A program made the translations under genes and the position numbers. Below are positions 8,754-17,539 of a stretch of 64,000 nucleotides of DNA, one piece after another (position 1 is the first letter of the stretch; each line of letters opens with the position of its first letter). A model generated the notes under the pieces. That model was given only the letters and a program-made list of their open reading frames with translations. It did not search any database and was not told the origin of the DNA. Origin of the DNA: JADJMO01 sp016794445. Lineage in GTDB: Bacteria > Myxococcota_A > Polyangia > Polyangiales > JADJMO01. The stretch is from contig JAEUKC010000038.1 of the NCBI GenBank assembly GCA_016794445.1, positions 14,118 to 78,117 on the forward strand, in the 5' to 3' direction.

Positions 8754-9446
8754 TCAAGGATCTCCGCGCCGCGCGAGTTGCCTCGAGCGCTCGACAAGGT
8801 GAGTCCCCTGGATCCCCGCGAGAGCCGTTTCGTACTTGCGGACACCGACCCGCTCCAGCAGCTGGTTGGCGTCCACCCCCTTCGCAACGAGGGCGAGCAC
8901 GGGCAAGTCTGGCACCCGCAGCACCACGGCCTCGAGCAACGACTCGACGCTGCTCGCCGACAGGTCCACGATGGCCAGGCTTGGGAGTTCCGTGAAGGTC
9001 ACCTCCGCGACACTCTCGAGGACGGTGACGTCGCATCCCCCGGACACGAGTTGTCGAGCGAGGTTCGCGCGGGTGAACCGATCGCGGTGGATCAGCAGCA
9101 CCCGCAGATGGGGACGCAGCTTCGCGCTCGTATGCTCGGTCGCGTTGCCTTCGGCCGACTCCGCGGGCAACCACAGCGCGTCGCTGATCTCCTCCAGGAA
9201 CTTCGCCACGGCGCGAGGCCCGAGTTCGTCCGTGAGCGCGTCGATCAGGTGCGCCCGGACGAAATCGAGGATGGCCGGGCGGTCGGTCGGAAGCGTCGTT
9301 CGACGTGCGCTGTGGAGGGCGGCCTGCAAGAAGATAGACGCCCCCGGATCACCCCCGAACGCGGCCTCCAGCTTGTCGACGAGCGTGGCGTGCGCCGCGC
9401 TCGTTCCCACTCCCCTCTTCAAGGTCCCCTCCCAGGTCTCCAGCAT
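8754..9446 (-). CDS. Helical-domain plus pseudo-receiver protein (copy A)
   Basis: The first ~80 residues form a helical domain (LVDKLEAAFGGDPGASIFLQ then LDFVRAHL). Two other genes here share it (9669 and 17581). A response-regulator-like domain follows (RVLLIHRDRFTRANLARQLV, later LAIVDLSASSVESLL). The putative phospho-acceptor Asp remains in IVDLSA, but the N-terminal acidic pair and the usual C-terminal Lys are not evident, so classical phosphorylation is doubtful. The start is ambiguous: ATG 9446 has no ribosome-binding site, whereas GTG 9410 follows AAGAGGGGA and matches the paralogue's N-terminus. It is divergent from copy B. Confidence 0.7.
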   Translation of the reverse strand: MLETWEGTLKRGVGTSAAHATLVDKLEAAFGGDPGASIFLQAALHSARRTTLPTDRPAILDFVRAHLIDALTDELGPRAVAKFLEEISDALWLPAESAEGNATEHTSAKLRPHLRVLLIHRDRFTRANLARQLVSGGCDVTVLESVAEVTFTELPSLAIVDLSASSVESLLEAVVLRVPDLPVLALVAKGVDANQLLERVGVRKYETALAGIQGTHLVERSRQLARRGDP

Positions 9447-9668
9447 CGCGCTGGCCGAGCGGCGTGACAGCAAGAAACACGCGCTCGATTCACCAGACGC
9501 TCTGCTCGGAAATGGCCAGCTCGGTCCGGTGGTCCGACCTGACACGGGTCGAGAGGCGCCACATGGGTCGTTTCGACACGCCGCGACTGCAAGAATGCGC
9601 CGGATTCTCGTCGGTCTGCGGCTTGCTGAGCGTTCGGCCCTATGGCCCCGCCCCGACGTTCCCCCTCG

Positions 9669-9983
9669 ATGAGCCTTCCGCAGCGTGCGTTGCTCACGAC
9701 CCTCGATCAGGTGTTCGGCGAGCAGGCCGCGACGGTGCTCCACACCGCGCTCCGGCGGGCACGACGGCCAGGTCTTCCGGTCGATGCGCTGACCGCGCTC
9801 GAGTTCCTGCGGCTGTACGTCTCCCCACCCCATGCAGTCGATCTGCGGGCTCTCTTCGTGGCCGCGCTCGCCCGTGGCGAGGCCTCGGGTCGGGAGCGGA
9901 GTGCTGCGCGGACGACCGTCATCGTCGGGGTTCCGGCCGCTGGACAGCAGCCTAGAGACCCGCACGCTGGAGGGCCAAGGTGA
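9669..9983 (+). CDS. Stand-alone helical domain (copy B)
   Basis: The 104-residue product aligns with the N-terminal domain of copies A and C: MSLPQRALLTTLDQVFGEQA, then TALRRARRPGLPVDALTALE and FLRLYV. The protein ends shortly after TTVIVGVPAAG, just where the receiver-like domain starts in its paralogues, so it is either natively short or truncated. The ATG at 9669 was chosen by alignment; ATG 9642 would add nine residues. Its 3' end overlaps the convergent receiver gene by 32 nt, which may have removed the missing half. Confidence 0.6.
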   Translation: MSLPQRALLTTLDQVFGEQAATVLHTALRRARRPGLPVDALTALEFLRLYVSPPHAVDLRALFVAALARGEASGRERSAARTTVIVGVPAAGQQPRDPHAGGPR

Positions 9984-10308
9984 GCTCCGCCGCGTCGTAG
10001 GGCTTGAGCAGCAATGTCAGACCTGGGGGGAGGTCCAACCCCCAGGCCGCAGTGAGGATCAGCCGGGCTGTCGGGGCGGCGCGCCGGATCTCCTCCAGCG
10101 CGGCGGGCACCGACGGCTCGCGCTTGTCGATATCGAGGATCACTCCATCGATCGGCGGGCCGTCGCTGGTCAGGATCTCGACCGCCTGCCTTCGATCACG
10201 AGCCTCGACGACCTCCAGGCCGCGACGTCGCAACAAGCGGGTGATCAGGGAGCGTACGAGGCCATCGCCTTCGACCAGCAGCACCCGGGTGGTGGGGTTC
10301 GCGGACAT
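9952..10308 (-). CDS. Single-domain response regulator (receiver)
   Basis: This is a CheY-like receiver of 118 residues without an output domain. It has an acidic pocket in RVLLVEGDGLVRSLI, the acceptor Asp region GVILDIDKREPS and the conserved Lys-Pro in LLLKPYDAAEL. It should be a phosphorylatable relay protein. The ATG at 10308 gives the compact domain; an upstream in-frame GTG at 10362 would add 18 residues. It overlaps convergently with copy B of the helical-domain family. Partner kinases could be those at 13867 or 22020, which is inference. Confidence 0.75.
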   Translation of the reverse strand: MSANPTTRVLLVEGDGLVRSLITRLLRRRGLEVVEARDRRQAVEILTSDGPPIDGVILDIDKREPSVPAALEEIRRAAPTARLILTAAWGLDLPPGLTLLLKPYDAAELTLALQRAGL

Positions 10309-10358
10309 CAGCCCCGGTATTCCATTCAGGACTCCTGTTCTTGCCTGCGTCTTAAGGG

Positions 10359-11369
10359 TCACTTTGACGTTGCTCTTCGGTTCGGGTCCTCTCCGCGGCG
10401 CAGCTCAGAGGCGGTCCGAACGCCGTCGGCGACGACTGCGACCTTGCCCACGACGCGCCCGGTCTCGACGCGGCGGTGCGCCTCCCCTAGCTCGTCCCAG
10501 GTGTAGGTCCTTTCCACGACCGGCCGGACCTGGCCGTTCTCGATCATCGTCGCAAGGCCATCGAGCATGGCTCCCGAGGATCTCACGAAGAAGACTACCG
10601 TTCGTCGCGACGAAACCAAGTTGCGGAGCCACGCCGCTGGGACGTCCCAAGGCAAGCCATTGACCGTCACGAGTACGCCGTCGGGGCGGAGCAGCTTGCG
10701 CAGGCGCGCGAGGGACGTGCCGCGGACGGCGTCGAGCACCACGTCGAAGGTGCCGTGGCCGGAACCAAACGGATCGCTCTTCGTGTAGTCGACGACGTAA
10801 TCGGCGCCGAGGCCAAGGGCGACCGACGCTTTCGCCCCGCTGCACGTGGTGGTCACCTCGGCGCCGAGCGCCTTCGCGATCTGGATCGCGACGGTGCCGA
10901 CGCCTCCGGCGGCCCCGTTGATGAAGACCCGCATGCCGGGTTCTAGGGGCGCGTGGACCGTGAACGCTTCGTACGCAGTCGCTCCCACGCCGGGGAGGGT
11001 GCCCGCCTCTGCCCAGCTCAACACGGCCGGCACCCTGCCGAGGTAGCTCTCCGGCAGGACCACCCCCTCCCCATAGCCGCCCCCGACCTTGATGCCGGTG
11101 AACGCGAACACCCTGTCGCCAGGTGAAAACCGCGTCACCTCTTCGCCGAGCTCGGCGACCTCCCCCGCCACGTCGACACCGAGCACGGCCGGCAGACGAA
11201 GGCGGTTGAAGCTCTTGAGCTTCCCGGCGCGGATCCCGCAGTCGACAGGGTTCACGCTCGAACTCTGCACCCGCACGAGCACCTCGCCACGTCCTGGCCG
11301 CGGCGTTGTGACTTCGCCCCGCTCGAAGACCTCCGGGCCGCCGTAGCGACGGATGAGCATCGCTCTCAT
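10359..11369 (-). CDS. Zinc-independent alcohol dehydrogenase/quinone oxidoreductase
   Basis: This is a medium-chain dehydrogenase/reductase of 336 aa resembling NADPH:quinone oxidoreductases. The N-terminal domain starts MRAMLIRRYGGPEVFE and contains SSVNPVDCGIRAGKL. The NADPH fold has NGAAGGVGTVAIQIAKALGA, followed by FDVVLDAVRG. Catalytic-zinc ligands typical of alcohol dehydrogenases are absent. Its ATG overlaps the stop of the aldo/keto reductase remnant (ATGA). It is the last of three redox genes read away from a divergent AraC regulator, which probably controls them. Confidence 0.88.
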   Translation of the reverse strand: MRAMLIRRYGGPEVFERGEVTTPRPGRGEVLVRVQSSSVNPVDCGIRAGKLKSFNRLRLPAVLGVDVAGEVAELGEEVTRFSPGDRVFAFTGIKVGGGYGEGVVLPESYLGRVPAVLSWAEAGTLPGVGATAYEAFTVHAPLEPGMRVFINGAAGGVGTVAIQIAKALGAEVTTTCSGAKASVALGLGADYVVDYTKSDPFGSGHGTFDVVLDAVRGTSLARLRKLLRPDGVLVTVNGLPWDVPAAWLRNLVSSRRTVVFFVRSSGAMLDGLATMIENGQVRPVVERTYTWDELGEAHRRVETGRVVGKVAVVADGVRTASELRRGEDPNRRATSK

Positions 11370-11743
11370 CGCTCACGCTCGGGGTCGTCGATGAGTGGGA
11401 ACATGTCGTCGAAGACGCACGGGCGCCCTTGCACCAGGAAGTCGCGTGGGAATCCGAGTTCGACCTTACTCGCCTCCTCGAGACGCCGGAGCGCCTCGTT
11501 GGGCTGGGTCACAGCGAGCGCGCCTGGCGCGCGGATGAGCTCGCCGACGATCTTCTCGCTGCTGCCATTGGTGTAGTGGTTCGCGGTGTCGAGGAAGTTG
11601 CCGCCCGCTTCGACGAAGACGTCGAAAGTCCTCCTGCACGCATCCTTCGATCGCCCCCAGCCCCAGTCTTCGCCGAAGGTCATCGTTCCGAGGCACAGCT
11701 CCGAGACCCGAAGCCCGCTACTACCGAGCAGCTTGTAACGCAT
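11366..11743 (-). pseudogene. Aldo/keto reductase with large internal deletion
   Basis: The 125 codons are in frame and have a good start (ATG 11743 behind AAGGAGA), but the protein is a chimera of the two ends of an aldo/keto reductase. The N-terminus has RYKLLGSSGLRVSELCLGTM and NFLDTANHYTNGSSEKIVGE. The sequence then jumps straight to the family's C-terminus (LRRLEEASKVELGFPRDFL). A full enzyme is about 320-350 aa, so roughly 200 residues with most of the barrel and catalytic residues are missing. It cannot be an active reductase. It still lies between two intact genes and overlaps the next ATG, so translation through it may matter for coupling. Confidence 0.8.
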
Positions 11744-11779
11744 GCTCGTCTCCTTTCTCGGTCGAGGTGGGCGCTCCGC

Positions 11780-12463
11780 TCAACGCACGACCTTGATCGT
11801 GAACATCGGGTTCTGGAGCGCGCCGTAGAGCCGCGCCCACAGTGGGAGGTACATCTCGGTGCCGCGTGACATCGTGATGTCGCCGAGGTCGATCACGTCC
11901 TGCCAGCCGAGCCCCTCCACGAGCAGAGCGGTGACGGTGGTCTTCGCGCCTGCGTCGTTGCCGCACACGAACATCGTGTGGTCCCCGCCCGCGAGCATCT
12001 TGGGAGCGACCATCAGGTATGCGTTGACCGTGTTCAGCGTCTTGACAACCCTCGCGTCGGGACAGGCCCGCTGGATCTGCTCGCCGAGCGAGTCTGTGTT
12101 GCAGACCGTGAGCGAGGGCGGCATCCCCTTCGAGAAGTCGAGCGGGTTCGAGATGTCGATCAGGATCTTCCCAGCGAGGCTCTTCTCCCCAGCCGCCTTC
12201 AGCGCCTCGACCGTGCCCGTCCCGCTGGTCGCGTTCACCACGAGCTCGCCGTGGGTGGCCGCCTGGGCCAGCGTGCCGAACTCGATGCGCGGGTGCTTCT
12301 CACGCCACACCTTGAAGGGCGGGTTACCGAACGTGTCCGGATTCGTTCTTGCTAGCGTCGTCGCTGGATCGCGGGTGCCCACGAATACCGCGTGCCCGAG
12401 TTCGGCCAGTTTCGCCGCGATCGTCTGACCCACAGGACCCGTTCCGAGTACGCCGATCTTCAT
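11780..12463 (-). CDS. NADPH-dependent F420 reductase-like oxidoreductase
   Basis: The 227-residue Rossmann protein belongs to the coenzyme F420-dependent NADP oxidoreductase family, many of which do not use F420. The N-terminus KIGVLGTGPVGQTIAAKLAE is the dinucleotide motif. NATSGTGTVEALKA and DISNPLDFSKGMPPSL follow as in the family. The start at 12463 is preferred because AGGA lies about nine nt upstream; ORF extension to 12475 is possible. It is first of three genes divergent from an AraC-type regulator. The substrate is unknown. Confidence 0.85.
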   Translation of the reverse strand: MKIGVLGTGPVGQTIAAKLAELGHAVFVGTRDPATTLARTNPDTFGNPPFKVWREKHPRIEFGTLAQAATHGELVVNATSGTGTVEALKAAGEKSLAGKILIDISNPLDFSKGMPPSLTVCNTDSLGEQIQRACPDARVVKTLNTVNAYLMVAPKMLAGGDHTMFVCGNDAGAKTTVTALLVEGLGWQDVIDLGDITMSRGTEMYLPLWARLYGALQNPMFTIKVVR

Positions 12464-12620
12464 CCCATTCCTCATCGTTCATTCCTTCGTTGTGTGATCG
12501 CTTGTCGTCCAATGTCACCCCATGCATCTGGACTAGCAATGGCAGTTCGTCCGCGTTTCATGCTCAATCGTCCGCCCCAACTGGACGACGACGCCAGGAA
12601 CGGCCCATACTCTCAGCAGC
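12464..12620. promoter_or_regulatory. Divergent promoter region, oxidoreductases and AraC gene
   Basis: This 157-nt spacer separates the two divergent starts and is less GC-rich than the coding DNA. It must carry both promoters and any AraC-family operator. I did not find a convincing repeated half-site. Confidence 0.4.
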
Positions 12621-13583
12621 ATGAAGGACAAGAGGGCCTCGGCTCTGGTGGACCCGCTCGGCGAAGCGCTCCACTTCCTACGCCTGACCGGTACCTTCTA
12701 CTGCCGCTCCGAGTTGACGGCGCCGTGGGCGCTTGCACTACCGGCCAGGGAGGGTTGCCTCAGCTTCCATGTCGTCATGTCGGGCCGGTGCCTGCTGGAG
12801 GCCGAGGGCGAAGAGTCTCGAGTGCTTCAGTCAGGCGACCTCGTGCTCGTCCCTCACGGGGAGGGACATCGACTGTCGAGCGAGCGGGGGGTCCCCGCGC
12901 CGAGTGTTCACGGGCTGCGCTACGAGCATGCAAGCGACCGCTACGCGGTCCTGCGACATGGGGGTGGTGGCGCGCCAACGAGCCTCGTCTGCGGCGCCGT
13001 ACGCTTCGATCACCCTGCGGCTCATCACTTGGTTAGGCTCCTTCCGAGGATGATCCATGTCGAGGCGTCGGCGTCGCCGCAGATGGACTGGATGCAGAGC
13101 ACCCTCCGACTCATGGCCGTCGAAGCGAAGGAGCTGCGACCCGGAGGCGAGACGGTGATCACGCGCCTCGCGGACATCCTGGTCATCCAGGCGATCCGAA
13201 CGTGGATCCAAGAGGATCCGGCCGCGCAGACGGGGTGGCTCGGGGCGCTCCAGGACGAGCAGATCGGCCGCGCAATCGCGCTCGTCCACCAGGAGCCGGC
13301 ACGCCCCTGGACCGTCGCCTCACTGGCGACCGACGTCGCGATGTCGCGCTCGGCGTTCGCAGCGCGCTTCACCGAGCTCGTCGGCGAGCCCGCCATGCAC
13401 TACGTGACCCGCTGGCGCATGCACCTAGCTCTGACGTGGCTCAAGGAGGACAGCCCCGCTCTCGGCGAACTGGCGAGCCGCCTTGGCTACCAGTCCGAGG
13501 CCGCGTTCAGTCGAGCCTTCAAGCGTTTCATCGGCGTCTCCCCAGGTGCCGTACGCCGCACCGAACGGGCCGAAGGCGCGTGA
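12621..13583 (+). CDS. AraC-family transcriptional regulator
   Basis: This DNA-binding regulator of 320 aa has an N-terminal cupin sensor (about residues 10-190; SFHVVMSGRCLLEAEGEE and QSGDLVLVPHGEGHRL). The two C-terminal AraC helix-turn-helix motifs span about residues 215-310 (WTVASLATDVAMSRSAFAAR and LGELASRLGYQSEAAFSRAF, ending GVSPGAVRR). It belongs to the cupin_6-type AraC group that often controls adjacent reductases. Its divergent placement makes the three oxidoreductase genes the likely targets. The inducer is unknown. Confidence 0.92.
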   Translation: MKDKRASALVDPLGEALHFLRLTGTFYCRSELTAPWALALPAREGCLSFHVVMSGRCLLEAEGEESRVLQSGDLVLVPHGEGHRLSSERGVPAPSVHGLRYEHASDRYAVLRHGGGGAPTSLVCGAVRFDHPAAHHLVRLLPRMIHVEASASPQMDWMQSTLRLMAVEAKELRPGGETVITRLADILVIQAIRTWIQEDPAAQTGWLGALQDEQIGRAIALVHQEPARPWTVASLATDVAMSRSAFAARFTELVGEPAMHYVTRWRMHLALTWLKEDSPALGELASRLGYQSEAAFSRAFKRFIGVSPGAVRRTERAEGA

Positions 13584-13866
13584 GCATGCTCGGCGGAAGG
13601 CGGTCGACCTCGTAGCGACGATGACGTCGACCTTTCCAACGTCCTGACAGCCAACAGCGAGGGCGTCCGAACGTCCTGGCCGGATTCCTGCACTCCAGCG
13701 TGATGGGGCCCATTCCCCGAGCGAACGGCCCGTGCGCCGCGAAGCGCCTCTGTGCGCGGCTCGCTGCGCTGACTGAAGGCGCGTTCCGCGACGTCGTCTC
13801 TGGCGAGACCGGCCATGGATCTTCCGCGACGACGCCGATAGTGTCGGAGCAATGGGGGAGGTCGAA
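13584..13866. other. Intergenic, no gene recognised
   Basis: About 280 nt lie between the AraC gene and the sensor kinase. No coding frame or strong hairpin is evident. The promoter of the kinase gene should lie here. Confidence 0.4.
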
Positions 13867-15045
13867 GTGCAGTCCCAAGGGCTGGTGTGCCTGGAGGGAA
13901 TCGGGGGCGGGCTTGTCGACGAGCTTCTCCGACTCATCGCTGAGTCCTTCTCTACGCCCATGGCGTGGCTGTCGTTCCAGAGTGCAGGCGATCGCCGGTT
14001 CGTGAGAAGGGTGGGGGTGGCGTGCAGTGAAGTCCGCTGGGCGGGATCGCTGTGCGCCCACGTCGAGTCTCGCGGCGCGCTGCTCCTCGCCGACGCCCGA
14101 AGCGACCCACGCTTCGGCGGCGACCCGTTGGTGAACGGTCCTGACGCCGTTCGCTTCTACTGCGGGGTCACGGTCCCTGGCGGGGACGGCCACCCGCTCG
14201 CAGTGCTGTCGGTTTCGGACCGGACGCCGCGTCCCGTCGACGTCGGCGACATTGCGCGACTGGCAGCCTTCTGCCCAACGATCGGGCGCGCGTGGGAGTC
14301 GTGTCGCCAGCTGGAGCGCGCCGAGCGCGCGCGCGCCGAGGCGAGCGAGCGCCAGCGGGTCCACGAACTGCTAGCGGCGATGCTCGTGCACGATCTGCGA
14401 AGTCCGGTCACCACGATCCGCGCGCTCTGCCAGGCGATCGCGGCCGCGGACGAGGAGTCGGCCACCGATCTGGCCGCTGTCGAGCGCGAGGCGCGCCGTA
14501 TGGGCCACATGCTCGCCGACATCCTGGACGTGCAGGCCCAGAGGGCTGGCGGTCTCCATCCACGGCCCGTCGCGTTCGACCTCCGCGCGATCCTGCACGA
14601 CGTCGCCGCCCTGTATGGGCGAACCAGGCCGGGCGCGACCGTCGGCGTCAGCGGCACCGACGAACCCGCCCTTGTTCGCGCCGACCCCGAACTCGTGCGT
14701 CGAGTGCTCGACAACCTGGTGGACAACGCGCTGCACCATGCCGGCCCAGAGGTCTCGCTGCGGTGCTGGCGGCACGCCGATCGCGTTGGTTGCGAGGTGC
14801 GCGACCACGGCGCTCCGATCGCCGAAGCCGATCTACCAGCGCTGTTTCACCCCCTGGAGCGGGGACCAGTTCGGCGGCACCATGGGCACGGTCTCGGACT
14901 CGCATTCTGCCGGATGGCCGTGGAGGCCCAGGGCGGGACACTCTGCGCCCTGCCCCGGTCTTCGCCCCCCGGCAACGCTTTCAGGTTCGAGCTTCCGGCG
15001 GCGGACACTCCCTGCGACCAAGCATCGCAAGGGGGGAGTTCGTAG
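13867..15045 (+). CDS. GAF-domain sensor histidine kinase
   Basis: This soluble kinase of about 390 aa has a GAF-like N-terminal sensor (roughly residues 15-145, with ALLLADARSDPRFGGDPLV typical of the fold). A short coiled coil then leads to the dimerisation/phosphoacceptor helix (His in LVHDLRSPVTTIRAL). The catalytic ATPase domain has an N box (NLVDNALHHAG) and a G box (HGHGLGLAFCRMAVEAQGG). No membrane segment is seen, so the signal is probably cytoplasmic. GTG 13867 follows GGGGGAGG at good spacing and is preferred over ATG 13852. No cognate regulator is adjacent; the nearest receiver is at 9952. Confidence 0.87.
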   Translation: MQSQGLVCLEGIGGGLVDELLRLIAESFSTPMAWLSFQSAGDRRFVRRVGVACSEVRWAGSLCAHVESRGALLLADARSDPRFGGDPLVNGPDAVRFYCGVTVPGGDGHPLAVLSVSDRTPRPVDVGDIARLAAFCPTIGRAWESCRQLERAERARAEASERQRVHELLAAMLVHDLRSPVTTIRALCQAIAAADEESATDLAAVEREARRMGHMLADILDVQAQRAGGLHPRPVAFDLRAILHDVAALYGRTRPGATVGVSGTDEPALVRADPELVRRVLDNLVDNALHHAGPEVSLRCWRHADRVGCEVRDHGAPIAEADLPALFHPLERGPVRRHHGHGLGLAFCRMAVEAQGGTLCALPRSSPPGNAFRFELPAADTPCDQASQGGSS

Positions 15046-15136
15046 CTGCACCGGCGGCGGCCCGTCTGTCGTCTCTCCTGCGGGCAACCGGCGACGCTGA
15101 CGGCCTGCTCGACATGGTTGGCGCGGAAGACGCCTA

Positions 15137-15487
15137 TCAGTACTCGCGGGCCTTCACGATCAGGAGGGTGAGCTTCGCTCCGGCCTGGGTGAACGCACCC
15201 GTTGCGTCGAGCGCCTTCTCGGCCCCGATCTGGTCGCCGCTCTTCTTCTTGCGAACGACGTCGGCGGCGGACTTGTGGAACGCCGTGTGAGCGCACTCGA
15301 TCTCCGCGAACGAGCCGCCGAGATCGCTCCGTCCGGGTCCGTAGAGCCACTTGCCGAAGTCGCAGCCCTGCGGCTGTTCCACGCTGGTGGCGTCGATGTC
15401 GGTCTCGCCGGCCATGAACTTCTTGAAGCGCATCTTCCATGAGGAGTGCGCGGCGATGGCTGCGTCGAGGTGCTCGCGTCGGGACAT
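15137..15487 (-). CDS. CZB-domain zinc-binding protein
   Basis: A chemoreceptor zinc-binding (CZB) domain makes up nearly the whole 116-residue protein. The 3-His/1-Cys zinc set is visible as H14, C42 (in CDFGKWLYG), H67 and H71 (CAHTAFH). CZB domains usually sit in chemoreceptors or diguanylate cyclases and sense zinc or oxidants such as HOCl. Stand-alone copies are less common. The start at ATG 15487 is fixed by AGGAGG nine nt upstream. It converges on the sensor kinase at 13867. Its output partner is not evident. Confidence 0.85.
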   Translation of the reverse strand: MSRREHLDAAIAAHSSWKMRFKKFMAGETDIDATSVEQPQGCDFGKWLYGPGRSDLGGSFAEIECAHTAFHKSAADVVRKKKSGDQIGAEKALDATGAFTQAGAKLTLLIVKAREY

Positions 15488-16053
15488 GTGTGAACCCTCC
15501 TGCGTCTCTGGACGGCCTGCGCAGCGGGACCTTGAGGGTTCGACTGCGAAGTTGCGCGTCGCGCGGGCCTGGAGGTGCGGCCGCCAGCAGAGGTCCATGG
15601 GCGTCCGCGCGTTCGCGTGACTGCCTCCCGAACACACGTACGCCCACCATTCTCCCAGGGGCCGCGCGCGACCTCTTCGCCGTCCCCGCCTCCTGCCGGT
15701 GGGACCTCGACATCACAGCGAGTCACGCGGGGCGAGGGCTTCACGCGCGGCCAACCAAGGCGATGTTGACTCCGGTTGACGATCTGTCGCCCGAGGTGAC
15801 GGGCGTGCCCAACAGCGCCGTTGCCGACCATCGCGACACCGGACACCGGACGACGAGCTGGCCGTTGCTGACTCACGTTCGGACCGTCCTTGCCGGTCGA
15901 CACCGAGGTCGGCCCGCCGCCGACCTGCTGACCCGGGTCGCCGACCGTTCGACACGCTTCGGATGCGACGCTTGACTTGGCGTGTCACAGTTCGCGAACT
16001 CGTCCACTCTATTTAGTCAGGGGGGAGGGAGGTGCCGCATGGCATGACTCGTC
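15488..16053. other. Gene-poor stretch
   Basis: About 565 nt have no frame with recognisable protein character. The left edge holds the ribosome-binding site and promoter of the CZB gene. The right edge has GGAGGGAGG (about 16023-16033) followed by two very short ATG frames that stop within 13 codons, just before the next small gene. Confidence 0.45.
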
Positions 16054-16311
16054 GTGCAGACAGTGGACGGGCTCTTCGGTGAGGTTGAGTGTCGGATCGA
16101 GGTTCGACGACTCGGGCACGAACTGGAGGGCAACTACTCGGCGCGTGTGAGTCGTCTCGCCTACGTCGTCCAGGATGGCGAGACGCTCGGCGTGTGGGCG
16201 GTGGTGAGGCTGCCCGATCGCATCGTCGCCGCGTCGCCCGACCGCGTCGCCTTCGTGGCGTCGCGCTTGCTCGAGGGTATGTACGGACGCTTGGCGATCG
16301 AGGTTTCCTGA
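16054..16311 (+). CDS. Small hypothetical protein, 85 aa
   Basis: The translation looks protein-like: QTVDGLFGEVECRIEVRRLG, then alternating beta-type stretches (ARVSRLAYVVQDGETLGVWA) and a C-terminal helix with FVASRLLEGMYGRL. I recognise no family. The GTG start at 16054 is uncertain. A strong GGAGGGAGG 20-30 nt upstream is better placed for ATG codons at 16039 and 16044, whose frames close early, so a small frameshift near the start is possible. Confidence 0.45.
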   Translation: MQTVDGLFGEVECRIEVRRLGHELEGNYSARVSRLAYVVQDGETLGVWAVVRLPDRIVAASPDRVAFVASRLLEGMYGRLAIEVS

Positions 16312-16814
16312 GATCCGCGAAAGTACCGCCGATCGTCGACACGGCGCAGATCACCTTCGTACAGTGTCTGAAGCCCATCACCACGGGAATCGACGCCCAG
16401 GCAATCATGCGGCGCGTGGGCATCACGGTCTTCGCGACGATCCCGACCTGGGCTCGTGGGCTCGCGCTGGTCGAACGTCTGCGCGAACTCGTCGCTTCGT
16501 GCGTGCCGGGCGACTAGCCGTCATCGTGGTGTCGAGCGGACGCGCCTCGACGATCTCTGCGAGGAACTCCGGCAGGGCCACGGAAGGGCTGCGACGAACG
16601 CGGGGTCTCGCGACCGCAAGCGGAGACGGGCGCGACGAGGAGCGCGACCCAAGGCGGCGCACATCCGCGCGTTCAACGTCGAGTGGAGGCGGGTGATGGT
16701 GCTGATACGGCAAGACGATCGACGGGTGAGACGCTGCCTCGCAGGGCTTCGCGTGGATAGACGTTCCATGTTCCACGATTGACCGGCCCCGCCTTCCAGG
16801 ATTACCTTACCTCG
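16312..16814. other. Gene-poor stretch with a possible gene fragment
   Basis: A plus-strand frame ending at 16517 contains a protein-like piece (AQITFVQCLKPITTGIDAQA, then RVGITVFATIPTWARGLA and ERLRELVASC). It lacks a convincing start. It may be the tail of a broken gene. The rest, to 16814, shows nothing. Confidence 0.35.
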
Positions 16815-17282
16815 ATGGTCAAACGCAAGAAGTCAGGCCGATCGCAACGCACCAAGCCTTCGACAAACCGCCGCGGTGCTCTGGAGGTGGTCGAGAAGCG
16901 CCTCGTCGCGCGCGCGTTCAACGATCTCATCGCCAGCAGCAAGGTCGTTGGAGTCGACGGGCGAACGGAGAAGCGGCGGGCACGGTTGCTGAGGGACCTC
17001 GCCGGCGACGGCGTCAAGGCCCTCAAGCCGATCCACGTGCTCGGCCTGGTCCGCGAACTCATGGAGCTGGGCGAGACACTCGGCGCCATTCGCAAGGTCC
17101 GCTCGGTGCCGCGCCCCCGCCCGTCGTCGCCAGAGCTGGTCGCCCTCGTTGCGCGGTTGCACGTTGCCTATGCCTTCCCAGGGGTGGTCTACCGGTTCGT
17201 CGGCGTGGGCGACGACGTGCTCGCGAGGGCGGGCGTCGTCGGGCTCGCCAAGAAGCGAGGACGGCCGAAGCGCAGCCCTTGA
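16815..17282 (+). CDS. Basic hypothetical protein, 155 aa
   Basis: The product is Lys/Arg-rich at both ends (MVKRKKSGRSQRTKPS and AKKRGRPKRSP) around a helical middle (VVEKRLVARAFNDLIASSK, IHVLGLVRELMELGETLGAI). The C-terminal KKRGRPKR resembles an AT-hook-like basic motif, so nucleic-acid binding is possible but unproven. ATG 16815 is preferred over the in-frame ATG at 16779. It is followed by about 300 nt and then the C copy of the helical-domain family. Confidence 0.55.
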   Translation: MVKRKKSGRSQRTKPSTNRRGALEVVEKRLVARAFNDLIASSKVVGVDGRTEKRRARLLRDLAGDGVKALKPIHVLGLVRELMELGETLGAIRKVRSVPRPRPSSPELVALVARLHVAYAFPGVVYRFVGVGDDVLARAGVVGLAKKRGRPKRSP

Positions 17283-17539
17283 TCGAAGGTCGACGACAGG
17301 TGCGCGGCGGGCCAGCGACCAAGCTCCTGCCGCCATTCGTCTGCTGACAGCCGCCGACCCGCAGGTTGCGTGCGCGCAGGGCGTCGGCCTCGACGTCGAG
17401 CGGGAGCCGGCGACGTCGCGTTTCTCAGCCCCGTCGTGAGGGCCGTGGGCGCCGCGTGGTCGAAGCCGATGTCGGTCACTCGTTTCGGACTTCGTGCGTG
17501 CCACTTCTCGGACGCGGCAGTAGACTGAACGTGGCGACC

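Noticed and set aside
16314..16517. Protein-like plus-strand tail (AQITFVQCLKPITTGIDAQA)
   Set aside because: No start codon with a ribosome-binding site, no recognised domain and too short to judge; noted only as possible debris.
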